From positions 62,001-126,000 of the forward strand of contig NZ_QKVK01000006.1 of the NCBI RefSeq assembly GCF_003234965.1: a stretch of 64,000 bases of DNA. The letters are read 5' to 3'. The notes under the pieces were generated by a model. That model saw only the letters and a program-made list of their open reading frames with translations, made no database searches and was not told where the DNA came from. Made by a program: the position numbers and the translations under genes. This document shows positions 1 to 7,873 of this stretch, in pieces. The stretch comes from Aestuariivirga litoralis. Lineage in GTDB: Bacteria > Pseudomonadota > Alphaproteobacteria > Rhizobiales > Aestuariivirgaceae. How positions within the stretch are numbered: position 1 is the stretch's first letter; each line of letters opens with the position of its first letter.

Positions 1-92
1 AGATCCTCGAGCGCGAACTCGGGACGGGTGTGCCGGTGGTCTACCGGCTGGGCGCGGACTCGCGGCCGGTGTCGGTCGAGGTGCTGGGCTGA
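1..92 (+). CDS. gpmA: C-terminal end of 2,3-bisphosphoglycerate-dependent phosphoglycerate mutase (partial)
   Basis: Only the last 29 codons are present, read from base 3 to the TGA at 90-92; the gene enters from the left edge. The residues TGVPVVYRL followed by ADSRPVSVEVLG resemble the C-terminal tail of cofactor-dependent phosphoglycerate mutases, which interconvert 3- and 2-phosphoglycerate in glycolysis. No catalytic residues lie in this fragment, so the call rests on tail similarity alone. A hairpin with a run of eight T bases follows 21 bases after the stop. Confidence 0.65.
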   Translation, partial: ILERELGTGVPVVYRLGADSRPVSVEVLG

Positions 93-110
93 GGGCTCGA
101 CCCTCCCGTC

Positions 111-189
111 ATCATGCCCGGGCTCGTCCCGGGCATTTTTTTTGGTGGGCGCGAAAAGGATGGTCGGGTCGAGCCCGGCCATGATGAGC
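111..189. repeat. Two-hairpin intergenic repeat, copy A
   Basis: The left module is ATGCCCGGG-CTCGT-CCCGGGCAT (114-136). The right module is an imperfect ATGG..CCAT hairpin around CGGGTCGAGCCCG (about 160-184). The outer ends are ATCATG and CATGATG, in inverted orientation. Five further copies occur at 32126, 32245, 42704, 59194 and 63425. This copy sits in the gap between convergent gpmA and the Rieske oxygenase gene. It resembles the abundant REP-like palindromes seen in many Rhizobiales genomes. Confidence 0.85.
114..143 (+). terminator. Intrinsic terminator of gpmA, formed by repeat copy A
   Basis: A perfect 9-bp stem (114-122 with 128-136) and 5-base loop are followed directly by eight T bases (136-143), the form of a rho-independent terminator for gpmA. 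The left module of the repeat therefore appears to have a transcriptional role here. Confidence 0.75.
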
Positions 190-212
190 CAATAGAGCAG
201 ACAAAATGCCCG

Positions 213-1217
213 CTAGGCCCCCAGGCTCTCCTTCACACGCTCCTGGAAGTAGTGAACGCCCTGCTCATGGCGCGGTGACAGCGGGCCTGCTGAATAATTC
301 CCGGCCTCGTAATTGTGGTGCGTTCTCACGCAGATCTCGTAATCCTCGCGCACCACGGCGAGGTTCCTTGCAATGGTGTCCGAGCGCTTTTCGTCCAGTG
401 CGGGATCGAGGTCGGCGAAGTAGAAGTGGTAGAGCTGCTCGGTGCGCTTCGTGCCGATCGGGTTGATGCGGGATGTGTTCATTCCGCCCTCGAACAGCGA
501 GAGCGTCCAGTTGGGCCACATCCACAGCCACTTGCCGCGATAGAAGAGGCCCTCGCGCGGGGGTGCCGTCATGCGGATGAAGCCCTTGTGGGCGGTGGTC
601 TTGAACTGCTCGAAGTCGATGGCCGCGAAGAACTTCGGGTGGATGCCGGGGATGTGGTAGCCCTCGACGAAATTGTCGGTGTAGATCTTCCAGTTGGCGT
701 CGAAGTTCACCGTTTCGCTGCGCACCGGCTGGTAGGTTTCGATGGGTTCATCGGCCAGTTCGGCAACGAGGTCGCCCAGTTGCGCGACAAGCCCCTCCTG
801 CGGATCGATGGCGACGAAGAGCAACCCGCGCCAGGTGGCGACGTGGATGGGTTCGAGCGGCCAGTCGGCGGGGTTGAAGCCCGGTTCCTCGCCGAACCAC
901 GGCGCGTTGATGAGATGGCCATCATCGGCGAAGACCCACTGGTGATAGGGGCAGCGGATGGTGGCGCAACGGCCCGTGCCCTCCTCCAGCAATTGCGCGC
1001 CGCGATGGCGGCAGACATTGCGGAAGGCGCGCAGCTCGCCATCACGCCCGCGGATGGCGAAGACCTTGATGCCGGCAATGTCGGCGGCGACATATTGCCC
1101 CCGCTCGGCCACCTGCGAGACGGGGCCCAGCATCTGCCAGGTCTTGGCGAAGATCTCGTTGCGCTCGCGCGGGAGAACGGCGGGATCGACGTAGAGACGC
1201 GGGTCGAGGTTGAGCAT
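213..1217 (-). CDS. Rieske [2Fe-2S] aromatic ring-hydroxylating-type oxygenase, alpha subunit family
   Basis: The 334-residue protein carries a complete Rieske cluster motif: C69-R-H71 and, after the usual spacing, C89-P-Y-H92. The C-terminal half has the mononuclear iron motif DNFVEGYHIPGIH, with two histidines five residues apart. The family couples electrons from a separate reductase to O2 activation for ring hydroxylation or C-N cleavage, as in choline or carnitine monooxygenases. The substrate cannot be told from sequence. The start is set by an AAGGAG Shine-Dalgarno site just upstream of the ATG at 1217; a longer frame to 1271 lacks this support. No ferredoxin, reductase or beta subunit lies nearby, so the electron donor must be encoded elsewhere. 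It lies 112 bases downstream of prfB on the same strand, with a strong hairpin between them. Confidence 0.85.
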   Translation of the reverse strand: MLNLDPRLYVDPAVLPRERNEIFAKTWQMLGPVSQVAERGQYVAADIAGIKVFAIRGRDGELRAFRNVCRHRGAQLLEEGTGRCATIRCPYHQWVFADDGHLINAPWFGEEPGFNPADWPLEPIHVATWRGLLFVAIDPQEGLVAQLGDLVAELADEPIETYQPVRSETVNFDANWKIYTDNFVEGYHIPGIHPKFFAAIDFEQFKTTAHKGFIRMTAPPREGLFYRGKWLWMWPNWTLSLFEGGMNTSRINPIGTKRTEQLYHFYFADLDPALDEKRSDTIARNLAVVREDYEICVRTHHNYEAGNYSAGPLSPRHEQGVHYFQERVKESLGA

Positions 1218-1278
1218 AGACGGCACTCCTTCGGATGGGGAAAGAGTGCATGGAATTGGAGGAGTGGGCAAGATGATC

Positions 1279-1309
1279 GTCCTCTCCCGCCACTTCAGCG
1301 GGAGAGGAC
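1279..1309 (-). terminator. Hairpin downstream of prfB
   Basis: A perfect 12-bp inverted repeat (1279-1290 and 1298-1309) with a 7-base loop lies between prfB and the Rieske oxygenase gene. No U-tract follows on the minus strand, so it may be a weak or factor-assisted terminator, or a 3'-end stabiliser. Confidence 0.5.
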
Positions 1310-1329
1310 TTGAAGGGTCAAGTACAGCC

Positions 1330-2461
1330 CTACTCGATGTCCTCGATCACCTGGTCGCCGCCGCCCTTGACCTTGTGGGCGAGCGAGGCCTGGATGAAGT
1401 CCTCCACTTCGCCGTCGAGCACGTCGCCCGGCGAGGTTGAGGTGTGGCCGGTGCGCAGGTCCTTCACCAGCTGGTAGGGCTGCAGCACGTAGGAGCGGAT
1501 CTGGTGACCCCAGCCGATGTCGGTCTTCTTGGCATTGGCCGCGTCGATCTTTTCCTGCTGCTTCTGCAGTTCCATCTCGTAGAGGCGGGCCTTCAGCATC
1601 TTGAGCGCTGTGGCGCGGTTCTTGTGCTGCGAGCGCTCGGCCTGGCAGGCGACGATGATGCCGGTGGGCACATGGGTGATGCGCACGGCCGAGTCGGTGG
1701 TGTTGACGTGCTGGCCGCCGGCTCCCGACGCGCGGTAGGTGTCGACCTTGAGGTCCGACTCCACCACCACGATGTCGATGTTGTCGTCGACGACCGGATA
1801 GACCCAGACGGAGGAGAAGGAGGTGTGGCGCCGCGCATTCGAGTCATAGGGCGAGATGCGCACGAGGCGATGCACGCCCGATTCGGTCTTGAGCTTGCCG
1901 TAGGCGTTGTGGCCCTTGATCTGGATGGTGCAGGACTTGATGCCCGCCTCTTCGCCCGCATGCTCGTCCAGCACCTCGGCCTTGAAGCCGTACTTGTTGG
2001 CGTAGCGCAGGTACATGCGCATCAGCATCGAGGCCCAGTCCTGGCTTTCGGTGCCGCCGGCACCGGCATTGATCTGGAGGAAGGCGTCATTGGCGTCGGC
2101 CTCGCCCGAGAGCAGCGTCTCGATCTCGGTCTCGGCCACCTTGGGCTTCAGCGCCTGCAGCGCCTTCTCGGCCTCGGTGACGATCGACTGGTCGCCCTCC
2201 ATGTCGCCGAGCTCGATCAGCTCGGTGTTGTCGGCGATCGATTGTTCGAGATCGCGGATCATGCCGATGCGCTTGTCGAGGTCCTGACGCTCGCGCATGA
2301 GCTTCTGGGCCTTCTGCGGATCGTTCCAGATCGACGGGTCTTCGGACTTGGCGTTCAGTTCGGCGAGGCGGCGGAGGGCATTGTCCCAGTCAAAGATGCC
2401 TCCTCAGCAGTCCGATCGACTGCTTCATGTCGTCGACCAGCGACGAGATTTCAGCGCGCAT
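1330..2461 (-). CDS. prfB: Peptide chain release factor 2, with programmed +1 frameshift
   Basis: Release factor 2 recognises UGA and UAA stop codons and releases the finished peptide from the ribosome. The gene starts at the ATG at 2461 ([14 protein letters not shown]...). After 23 codons it reaches an in-frame TGA at 2392-2390. Skipping one base at CTT TGA C moves translation into the 353-codon frame that starts with D at 2391 and ends at TAG 1330, giving about 376 residues, a normal RF2 length. The long frame has the peptidyl-hydrolysis motif GGQ (GAGGQHVNT). The codon-recognition tripeptide reads SPY (RISPYDS), where the E. coli protein has SPF. An AGGAGG element three bases before the shift codon CTT provides the usual stimulator. 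The gene lies 35 bases downstream of the PBP1A gene on the same strand. An annotation from the internal ATG at 2298 would lose the N-terminal domain. Confidence 0.96.
2389..2404 (-). other. prfB autoregulatory +1 frameshift site
   Basis: On the minus strand the codons read AGG AGG CAT CTT TGA C. The AGGAGG (2404-2399) is an internal Shine-Dalgarno-like stimulator, CTT (2395-2393) is the slippery codon, TGA (2392-2390) is the stop, and the following C favours inefficient termination. When RF2 is scarce, ribosomes shift +1 and complete RF2. The arrangement matches the E. coli element in all its parts. Confidence 0.95.
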
Positions 2462-2496
2462 GATTTCTGCTCAAATTGAAAATGACGTTGAGTGGC

Positions 2497-5043
2497 TCAA
2501 TAGAGGCCGCCGCCCTGCCCCGTCAACCCGCCACTGGCGGAAGGCTGGGCCGGCGCCTGCTCGGCGGGGGCCGCACCCTGGGACGGCGGCACCAGCATGA
2601 CGCCACCGCCGCTGCCGGAGCCGGCCGCGGCAACCGAGGGTCCGTCGCCGATGATCTTGGTCGAATCCGGCGGCTCGTCACCCGGCTTGAAGGCTTCGAG
2701 GATGACGCCGTCGCGCCCGAAGATGCCGCGCTTGCCGCTCTTGGCATCGATGGGAATGAGCTCGATGGCGCGCGGCACGCGGAAGGGCGTTGCCGGCTTG
2801 TCCTTGAGGGCGAGCTTCATGAAGTCGGCGACGATGGGGGCCGCCAGCTCGCCGCCGGTGCGCCCCTTGCCCATCGGCTTCGGGTTGTCGAAGCCGATAT
2901 AGGCGCCGACCACGAGGTCCGGGGTGAAGCCGATGAACCAGGCGTCACGCTCCTCGTTGGAAGTGCCGGTCTTGCCGGCCACCGGCTTGCCCACCGCCAG
3001 CACCTTCTTGCCGGTGCCGCGCTCGACGACGCCCTCCATCATGGAGGTGATCTGGTAGGCGGTGTAGGGGTTCATCACCTGGTCGCTGACGTCGAGCAGC
3101 TCCGGCTCTGCCATGTCGGGCGTCCAGTCAGGCGCCATGCAGCTCGAGCAGTCGCGCTTGTCGTGCTTGTAGATGGTCTTGCCGTAGCGGTCCTGGATGC
3201 GGTCGATGAGCGTGGGCTCGACGCGCTTGCCGCTGTTGTCGATCATGGCATAGGCGGTGACCATCTTGAGCAGCGTGGTTTCACCTGCCCCCAGCGCCAT
3301 GGCGAGCTGCGAGGGCAGCTTGTCGTAGATGCCGAGGCGGGTGGCGAGATCGATGACCTTGGCCATGCCCAGCTCGTTGGCGAGGCGCACCGTCATCACG
3401 TTCCTCGACTGCTCGATGCCGCGGCGCAGCGTCGAGGGGCCGAAGAACTTGTTCTGGTAGTTCTTGGGCTTCCACATCGAGCCGTCGGGCATCTTGAACT
3501 CGACGGGTGCGTCCATGATCACGGACGCGGGCGAATAGCCGTTATCGAGGGCCGCGGCATAGACGATGGGCTTGAAGGAGGAGCCCGGCTGGCGCAGCGC
3601 CTGGACGGCGCGGTTGAACTGGCTGCGGCCATAGGAGAAGCCGCCGACGAGGGCGAGCACGCGGCCGGTATGCGGGTCCATGGCGACCATGGCGCCATCG
3701 ACCTCGGGCACCTGCATCAGGTGATACTGGCCGCTGTCCTTGTTGGGGGCGACATAGACCATGTCACCGGGCTTCAGCACGTCGGAGGCCTTCTTGACCT
3801 GGGGGCCGAGCGCCGTGCCGTCGACATAGGCGCGCGCCCAGCTCAACAGATCGAGCGGGATCGTGCCCGTCTCGCGCTCGGGCGCAAGCGAACCGTCGGG
3901 CTGGGTCCGGGGCTGGAGGCCGATGGTGGCTTCCGCGTCATTGACGTCGAGCACCACGGCGATGCGCCAGGGGGCCATGTCGTCAGGCACCTTCTTGCCC
4001 TTCATCAGCAGGGCCCAGTCCGGCACCGCGCCGAGCTCGCCCACCGCAATGGGGCCGCGGAAGCCGCGTTTCCGGTCGAAGGCAATGAGGCCGCGGGCCA
4101 GCGCCTGGCGCGCATAGAGCTGCAGCTTGGGGTCCAGCGTGGTGCGGACCGACAGGCCGCCCTTCTCCATCTTGTCCTTGCCGTAGAGCTCGATCAGCTC
4201 ACGGCGGACTTCCTCGGCGAAGCTTTCGGCCGCGAAGAGCTGCGCGCCGAAGGGACGCGGGGTGACCTCGAGCGGCTTGGCCTGCGCTTCCTTCATCTGC
4301 TCTTCGGTGATGTAGCCGTTCTCGAACATCTGGGTGAGCACCCAGTTGCGGCGCTCGATGGCGCGCTCCTTCTGGCGGAACGGATGGTAGTTGTTGGGGC
4401 CCTTGGGGAGCGCCGCGAGATAGGCCATCTGCTCCAGCGACAGCTGGTCCAGCGACTTGCCGAAATAGTTGAGCGAAGCGGCGGCGACGCCATAGGAGTT
4501 CATGCCGAGGAAGATCTCGTTCAGGTAGAGTTCGAGGATCTGGTCCTTGGTGAAGGTCTGCTCGATGCGGCGGACGAGGATCGCCTCCTTCAGCTTGCGG
4601 TCGATCGAGCGCTCGTTGGTGAGGAGGAAGTTCTTGGCCACCTGCTGGGTGATGGTGGACGCGCCGACGATCTGGCCCTTGCCGGTCATCTTGACCTGCG
4701 CATAGCGGTAGGCGGCGGCGGCGATGCCCTGCCAGTCGAGGCCGCCATGGGTGAAGAAGGTCTTGTCCTCGGCCGAGGTGAAGGCCTCGATCAGCAGCTT
4801 CGGCATCTGGCTGACCGGCACGAAGAGGCGCCGCTCCTCGGCATATTCGGCGAGCATGGAGCCGTCGGCGGCATAGATGCGGGTCATCACGGGCGGGGCG
4901 TAGTTGGCCAGCTGGGTATAGTCCGGCAGGTCCTTCGAGGCGGTCCAGAGCACATAGCCGACGCCCGCCGCAGCCGCGACGAACAGCATGAACCCGACCG
5001 CGAACAACCACCCGAGAAAACGCAGCATTCCGAGAAACGACAC
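2497..5043 (-). CDS. mrcA: Penicillin-binding protein 1A, bifunctional glycosyltransferase/transpeptidase
   Basis: An 848-residue class A PBP that polymerises glycan strands from lipid II and crosslinks their stem peptides in the periplasm. A single N-terminal membrane anchor spans roughly residues 8-33. The glycosyltransferase domain (about 55-235) has the catalytic EDKTFFTH motif (E92) and the STITQQ and KEAILVRRIE motifs. The transpeptidase domain has SSFK (S488 nucleophile), a SRN triad and KTGTS. The C-terminal 60 residues are Gly/Pro/Ala-rich and probably disordered. It lies between a DUF1194 gene and prfB on the same strand; AmiC, which cuts the same polymer, is further upstream. The PBP1A-prfB pairing is common in Rhizobiales. 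Confidence 0.95.
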   Translation of the reverse strand: MSFLGMLRFLGWLFAVGFMLFVAAAAGVGYVLWTASKDLPDYTQLANYAPPVMTRIYAADGSMLAEYAEERRLFVPVSQMPKLLIEAFTSAEDKTFFTHGGLDWQGIAAAAYRYAQVKMTGKGQIVGASTITQQVAKNFLLTNERSIDRKLKEAILVRRIEQTFTKDQILELYLNEIFLGMNSYGVAAASLNYFGKSLDQLSLEQMAYLAALPKGPNNYHPFRQKERAIERRNWVLTQMFENGYITEEQMKEAQAKPLEVTPRPFGAQLFAAESFAEEVRRELIELYGKDKMEKGGLSVRTTLDPKLQLYARQALARGLIAFDRKRGFRGPIAVGELGAVPDWALLMKGKKVPDDMAPWRIAVVLDVNDAEATIGLQPRTQPDGSLAPERETGTIPLDLLSWARAYVDGTALGPQVKKASDVLKPGDMVYVAPNKDSGQYHLMQVPEVDGAMVAMDPHTGRVLALVGGFSYGRSQFNRAVQALRQPGSSFKPIVYAAALDNGYSPASVIMDAPVEFKMPDGSMWKPKNYQNKFFGPSTLRRGIEQSRNVMTVRLANELGMAKVIDLATRLGIYDKLPSQLAMALGAGETTLLKMVTAYAMIDNSGKRVEPTLIDRIQDRYGKTIYKHDKRDCSSCMAPDWTPDMAEPELLDVSDQVMNPYTAYQITSMMEGVVERGTGKKVLAVGKPVAGKTGTSNEERDAWFIGFTPDLVVGAYIGFDNPKPMGKGRTGGELAAPIVADFMKLALKDKPATPFRVPRAIELIPIDAKSGKRGIFGRDGVILEAFKPGDEPPDSTKIIGDGPSVAAAGSGSGGGVMLVPPSQGAAPAEQAPAQPSASGGLTGQGGGLY

Positions 5044-5140
5044 CCACCTGTTGTGACCCGCCCGATAACACAGCCGGCAGGACCATTTACAGTTAATTCG
5101 CTAGGGGCCGATTGTGGCCCTTGGGTGGCAGGCCAGCGCG

Positions 5141-5905
5141 TCAGGGCGCGAGGGCGGAGGACGTGACGGAAAGCCCGGACACGACGCGCGGGCTGATCTC
5201 GCGGATCAGCTTGCGCTTGATCGCCTCGGAGAAGCCCGCATAGTCCGAGACCCGCATGACGAAGGCGTCCGGACCGGTGATGACGTTGCGGGAAAAATAC
5301 CGGTCGAGGTCCGGCTGCTCGTTGGAGATGGCCAGCGCATTGATCTCGACCCCGTGGGCCTCTGCCATGTCGCGCGCCTGGGGGGCGGTGGCCGAGCGGC
5401 GCTTGCCGCGCACCTGGCGGGTCTCCTCGCCGTCGCCGGACAGGTTGATGATCTTGCGCGCGGCGCAGAGTTCGGGCGCCGTGAGCCGCACCAGCGCCGT
5501 GACGAGCGCGGCGCCCAGGCCGGTGTCGCCCGAAATCTGGCGTGGCATGGCCTCGATGGTGCGCGCCACCGCCTCGGCGCCGCTGCTGCCATCCGCCAGC
5601 ACCCAGCCGGTTTGGGCCTTCGGCTGGCTTTCCGACCCCCAGAACACGGCCGAGACCATGACGTTGCCCGCCTGGCCGATGGCGCGCTGCACGCCGGGAT
5701 CGCGGAAGGCGGCGGCAATGCCGCGCTTCTGGAGCAGGAATTCGCCCGCCGACACGCTGGCAGAAGCATCCACCGCCAGCACCAGCGCAACATCGACGCA
5801 GCCCGACGCAGGTGCAGGTGCGGGCGTGGCGTGACCCTGGGGAACCGCGAGGCAGGCCATCAGGGCGGAGGCCAGCATCAGGGACTTCGCAATGGCAGGA
5901 CGCAT
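5141..5905 (-). CDS. DUF1194 (von Willebrand factor A-like) secreted protein
   Basis: The 254-residue product has an N-terminal signal peptide (basic start, then hydrophobic MLASALMACLAVPQGHA). A VWA-like fold begins at CVDVALVLAVDASASVS, whose DxSxS resembles a metal-ion-dependent adhesion site. The family is known only as DUF1194; its role is unknown and is likely protein binding in the periplasm. The ATG at 5905 is chosen because GGGGAGGA precedes it and the signal peptide begins there. A CRP/FNR-like palindrome lies about 107 bases upstream. It lies between amiC and the PBP1A gene, all on the minus strand. Confidence 0.85.
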   Translation of the reverse strand: MRPAIAKSLMLASALMACLAVPQGHATPAPAPASGCVDVALVLAVDASASVSAGEFLLQKRGIAAAFRDPGVQRAIGQAGNVMVSAVFWGSESQPKAQTGWVLADGSSGAEAVARTIEAMPRQISGDTGLGAALVTALVRLTAPELCAARKIINLSGDGEETRQVRGKRRSATAPQARDMAEAHGVEINALAISNEQPDLDRYFSRNVITGPDAFVMRVSDYAGFSEAIKRKLIREISPRVVSGLSVTSSALAP

Positions 5906-6011
5906 CGTCTTTCCTCCCCTTCCAGTGCCGCGTTCCGGTTGCAGCGGCATGGGCGCCGTGCGGAATTGCAACCTTCAGGAGGGAGACTAGGAAGCGATCC
6001 GGCCGCTTCGC

Positions 6012-6027
6012 CGTGATAAATATCACA
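6012..6027. promoter_or_regulatory. CRP/FNR-family-like operator
   Basis: The sequence cGTGATAAATATCACa is a near-perfect palindrome, GTGATA-AA-TATCAC. It fits the CRP consensus TGTGA-N6-TCACA at 9 of 10 positions, and its core TGAT-N4-ATCA also fits FNR/FixK-type sites. It lies in the 206-base gap between amiC and the DUF1194 gene, in a locally AT-rich stretch, so the DUF1194 / PBP1A / prfB run is the likely target. Confidence 0.5.
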
Positions 6028-6111
6028 GTGTGTGAAATTGTTTGCAACAATGGCGCGAGATTGTGGCCGCTCCCTGCTGCAACGTCGGGCTGTGCATCCT
6101 ATGGTAGAGGA

Positions 6112-7368
6112 TCAGGGCGACGTGGCAGCCAGCTGGGTGGCGAAATACTTCTCGACGGCGCGGCCCATGGCGGCGGCGACCTTCTGCTGCCAGACGGGCG
6201 AGGTGAGCTGGCTCTCGTCCTGCTTGCTCGACAGGAAGCCCAGCTCGATGAGCACCGAGGGCACGTCGGCGGCCTTCAGCACCATGAAGCCGGCCGAGCG
6301 CATGGGCTTGCCGGTGAAGGCTGTGACCGGCGCCATTTCCGCCACCGCCTTCTTGGCGAAGACGAGCGAATGGGTCTTCGATTCGCGCTGGGCGAGATCG
6401 ATCAGTATGTCGGTCACTTCCTGGTTCTCGGCCTCGAGATCGACGCCGGCGATGATGTCGGCGCGATTCTCCTTGTGGGCGAGCGCCTCGGCCTCGGCAT
6501 CGGAGGCCTTTTCCGAGAGGGTGTAGATGGTGGCCCCGCGGGCATCCCCGCCGCGCACCGTGTCGGCATGAATGGCGATGAACAGGTCCGCCTCGTTCTC
6601 GCGCGCCACCTTCACCCGCTCGCGCAGGGTGAGGAAGGTGTCGTCGGAGCGCGTCATCACCACGTCGATCGTGCCGGTTTTCTCCAGTTCCTTCTTGAGC
6701 TTGAGGCCGAAGGCCAGGACCACGTCCTTTTCCCTGGTCTTCTTCACGCCGATGGCGCCGGGGTCGATGCCGCCGTGACCGGGATCGATGACCACCAGCT
6801 TGCGCTGGCGCTCGGGTTCCGCCACCGCGCCGCTCGCCGGAGGCGCTTCCTCCGCTGCGGCCTCGGCCGTGTCGGTATCGTTCTCAGCGGCGATGGCGGC
6901 GTCAAAGGCCTGCTTCGTGGTCTTGACCATGTCGACGACGATCCGGGCCGGCTGGCCGTCCTTCGGCTTCAGCAGGAAGGCCTTGTCGATGAGGACCGGG
7001 CCATCGGTTTCGAGCACGATGCGGGAGTGGGCATCGTCCACCGGTCCATAGCGATACTGGCTGACCAGGCCACGCGCCTTGCTCCCCGCCCCGTCCGGCA
7101 GCGAGAAAGCCACCTGCGGCAGGTCGATCATCACCCGATAGGGATTGGCCATGACATAGACCGTGTAGCCCACGGGCACGGTGAGATCGGCGATGAAGCG
7201 GGTGCGATCCTCGTCGCCCGCCACGCGGGCGGCGGTCGCCACGGGCAGGTCTGCCGCATCCGCCACGGGCAGGCGGAAGCCCGCCAGCAGGAACAGCCCA
7301 GCCAGAATCAGCCCCGGCAGCAAGCGGGCTGCGGCCCAGCGGCAGGGATTGGCTGTTGCGAGCATCAT
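6112..7368 (-). CDS. amiC: N-acetylmuramoyl-L-alanine amidase with AMIN domain (AmiC-like)
   Basis: A 418-residue periplasmic amidase that cuts the bond between N-acetylmuramic acid and the stem peptide during cell separation. A signal peptide (to about residue 39) is followed by an AMIN domain (about 45-150), which targets peptidoglycan or the septum. After an acidic, Ala-rich linker comes an Amidase_3 domain (about 190-410). The zinc-site motifs VVIDPGHGG and LFIAIHAD are present, and the C-terminal VLIELGFLS holds a conserved glutamate. Two ATGs (7368, 7365) are possible and neither has a strong ribosome site. Enzymes of this type usually need a LytM activator; a good candidate, the NlpD-like protein, is at 60071-61492. 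Confidence 0.92.
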   Translation of the reverse strand: MMLATANPCRWAAARLLPGLILAGLFLLAGFRLPVADAADLPVATAARVAGDEDRTRFIADLTVPVGYTVYVMANPYRVMIDLPQVAFSLPDGAGSKARGLVSQYRYGPVDDAHSRIVLETDGPVLIDKAFLLKPKDGQPARIVVDMVKTTKQAFDAAIAAENDTDTAEAAAEEAPPASGAVAEPERQRKLVVIDPGHGGIDPGAIGVKKTREKDVVLAFGLKLKKELEKTGTIDVVMTRSDDTFLTLRERVKVARENEADLFIAIHADTVRGGDARGATIYTLSEKASDAEAEALAHKENRADIIAGVDLEAENQEVTDILIDLAQRESKTHSLVFAKKAVAEMAPVTAFTGKPMRSAGFMVLKAADVPSVLIELGFLSSKQDESQLTSPVWQQKVAAAMGRAVEKYFATQLAATSP

Positions 7369-7873
7369 GGGGTCGGCGGCACTGCGGGTTGGGGACTGGG
7401 ACCTCCGAAGCTAGGGCCCCAGGGTTAATCATTGGTTGCCGTGCGCCCCTCAGAGGAATGCTTGCATTTTGACACCCTGACACATAAGAAGTCTGGGTCT
7501 CCTGTGGTCAGGGCCGCGAATCCGCGGCAGAATCGACCACGGGTGGAGAATTTCGCGGCAAGCGGAGGTCCGGAGGCAGTTCCTGCCACCCCCGCTCGAC
7601 GCGGCCAAAGAGCGAGATCCTGTGTCGGATCCGCCATTTAGAACCGTTCCGTGAACCGGAACATAAGGAAATCCTGGGCATGTCCCACGCCACGACGCGC
7701 GCGCTGAACGAGGACCGGTCAAATCCGGCTCCCGTCGCCTGTTTGCGCCTGTCCGCTGGCTGGACCGGCATGCCCCATTCGCGCTGCAGCACCCGCATCT
7801 CCAACAGGCGTCTCCTCACCGGAGCGGAGAACCTATCGGCACATTTGCCGGGCTGGCGCAGAGGACGTGACTC
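7369..7873. other. 505-base intergenic region with the rne leader
   Basis: This gap separates divergent amiC and rne. It holds no convincing gene; the open frames here are short and lack coding character. An AT-rich patch at 7461-7490 contains TTGACA (7469-7474), a possible -35 element, but the spacing to any good -10 is poor. A small hairpin (GTTCCG-TGAAC-CGGAAC, 7646-7662) lies in the leader. A long rne 5' untranslated region is expected, because RNase E in E. coli controls its own mRNA through its leader. Confidence 0.5.

Noticed and set aside
1330-2461. prfB as a frameshifted pseudogene
   Set aside because: The stop lies in a complete programmed frameshift element, so the gene is intact.
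2476-5166. Very long open frame opposite the PBP1A gene
   Set aside because: It is a high-GC shadow: no homology, Arg/Gly/His-rich composition, and it covers a well-conserved gene on the other strand.
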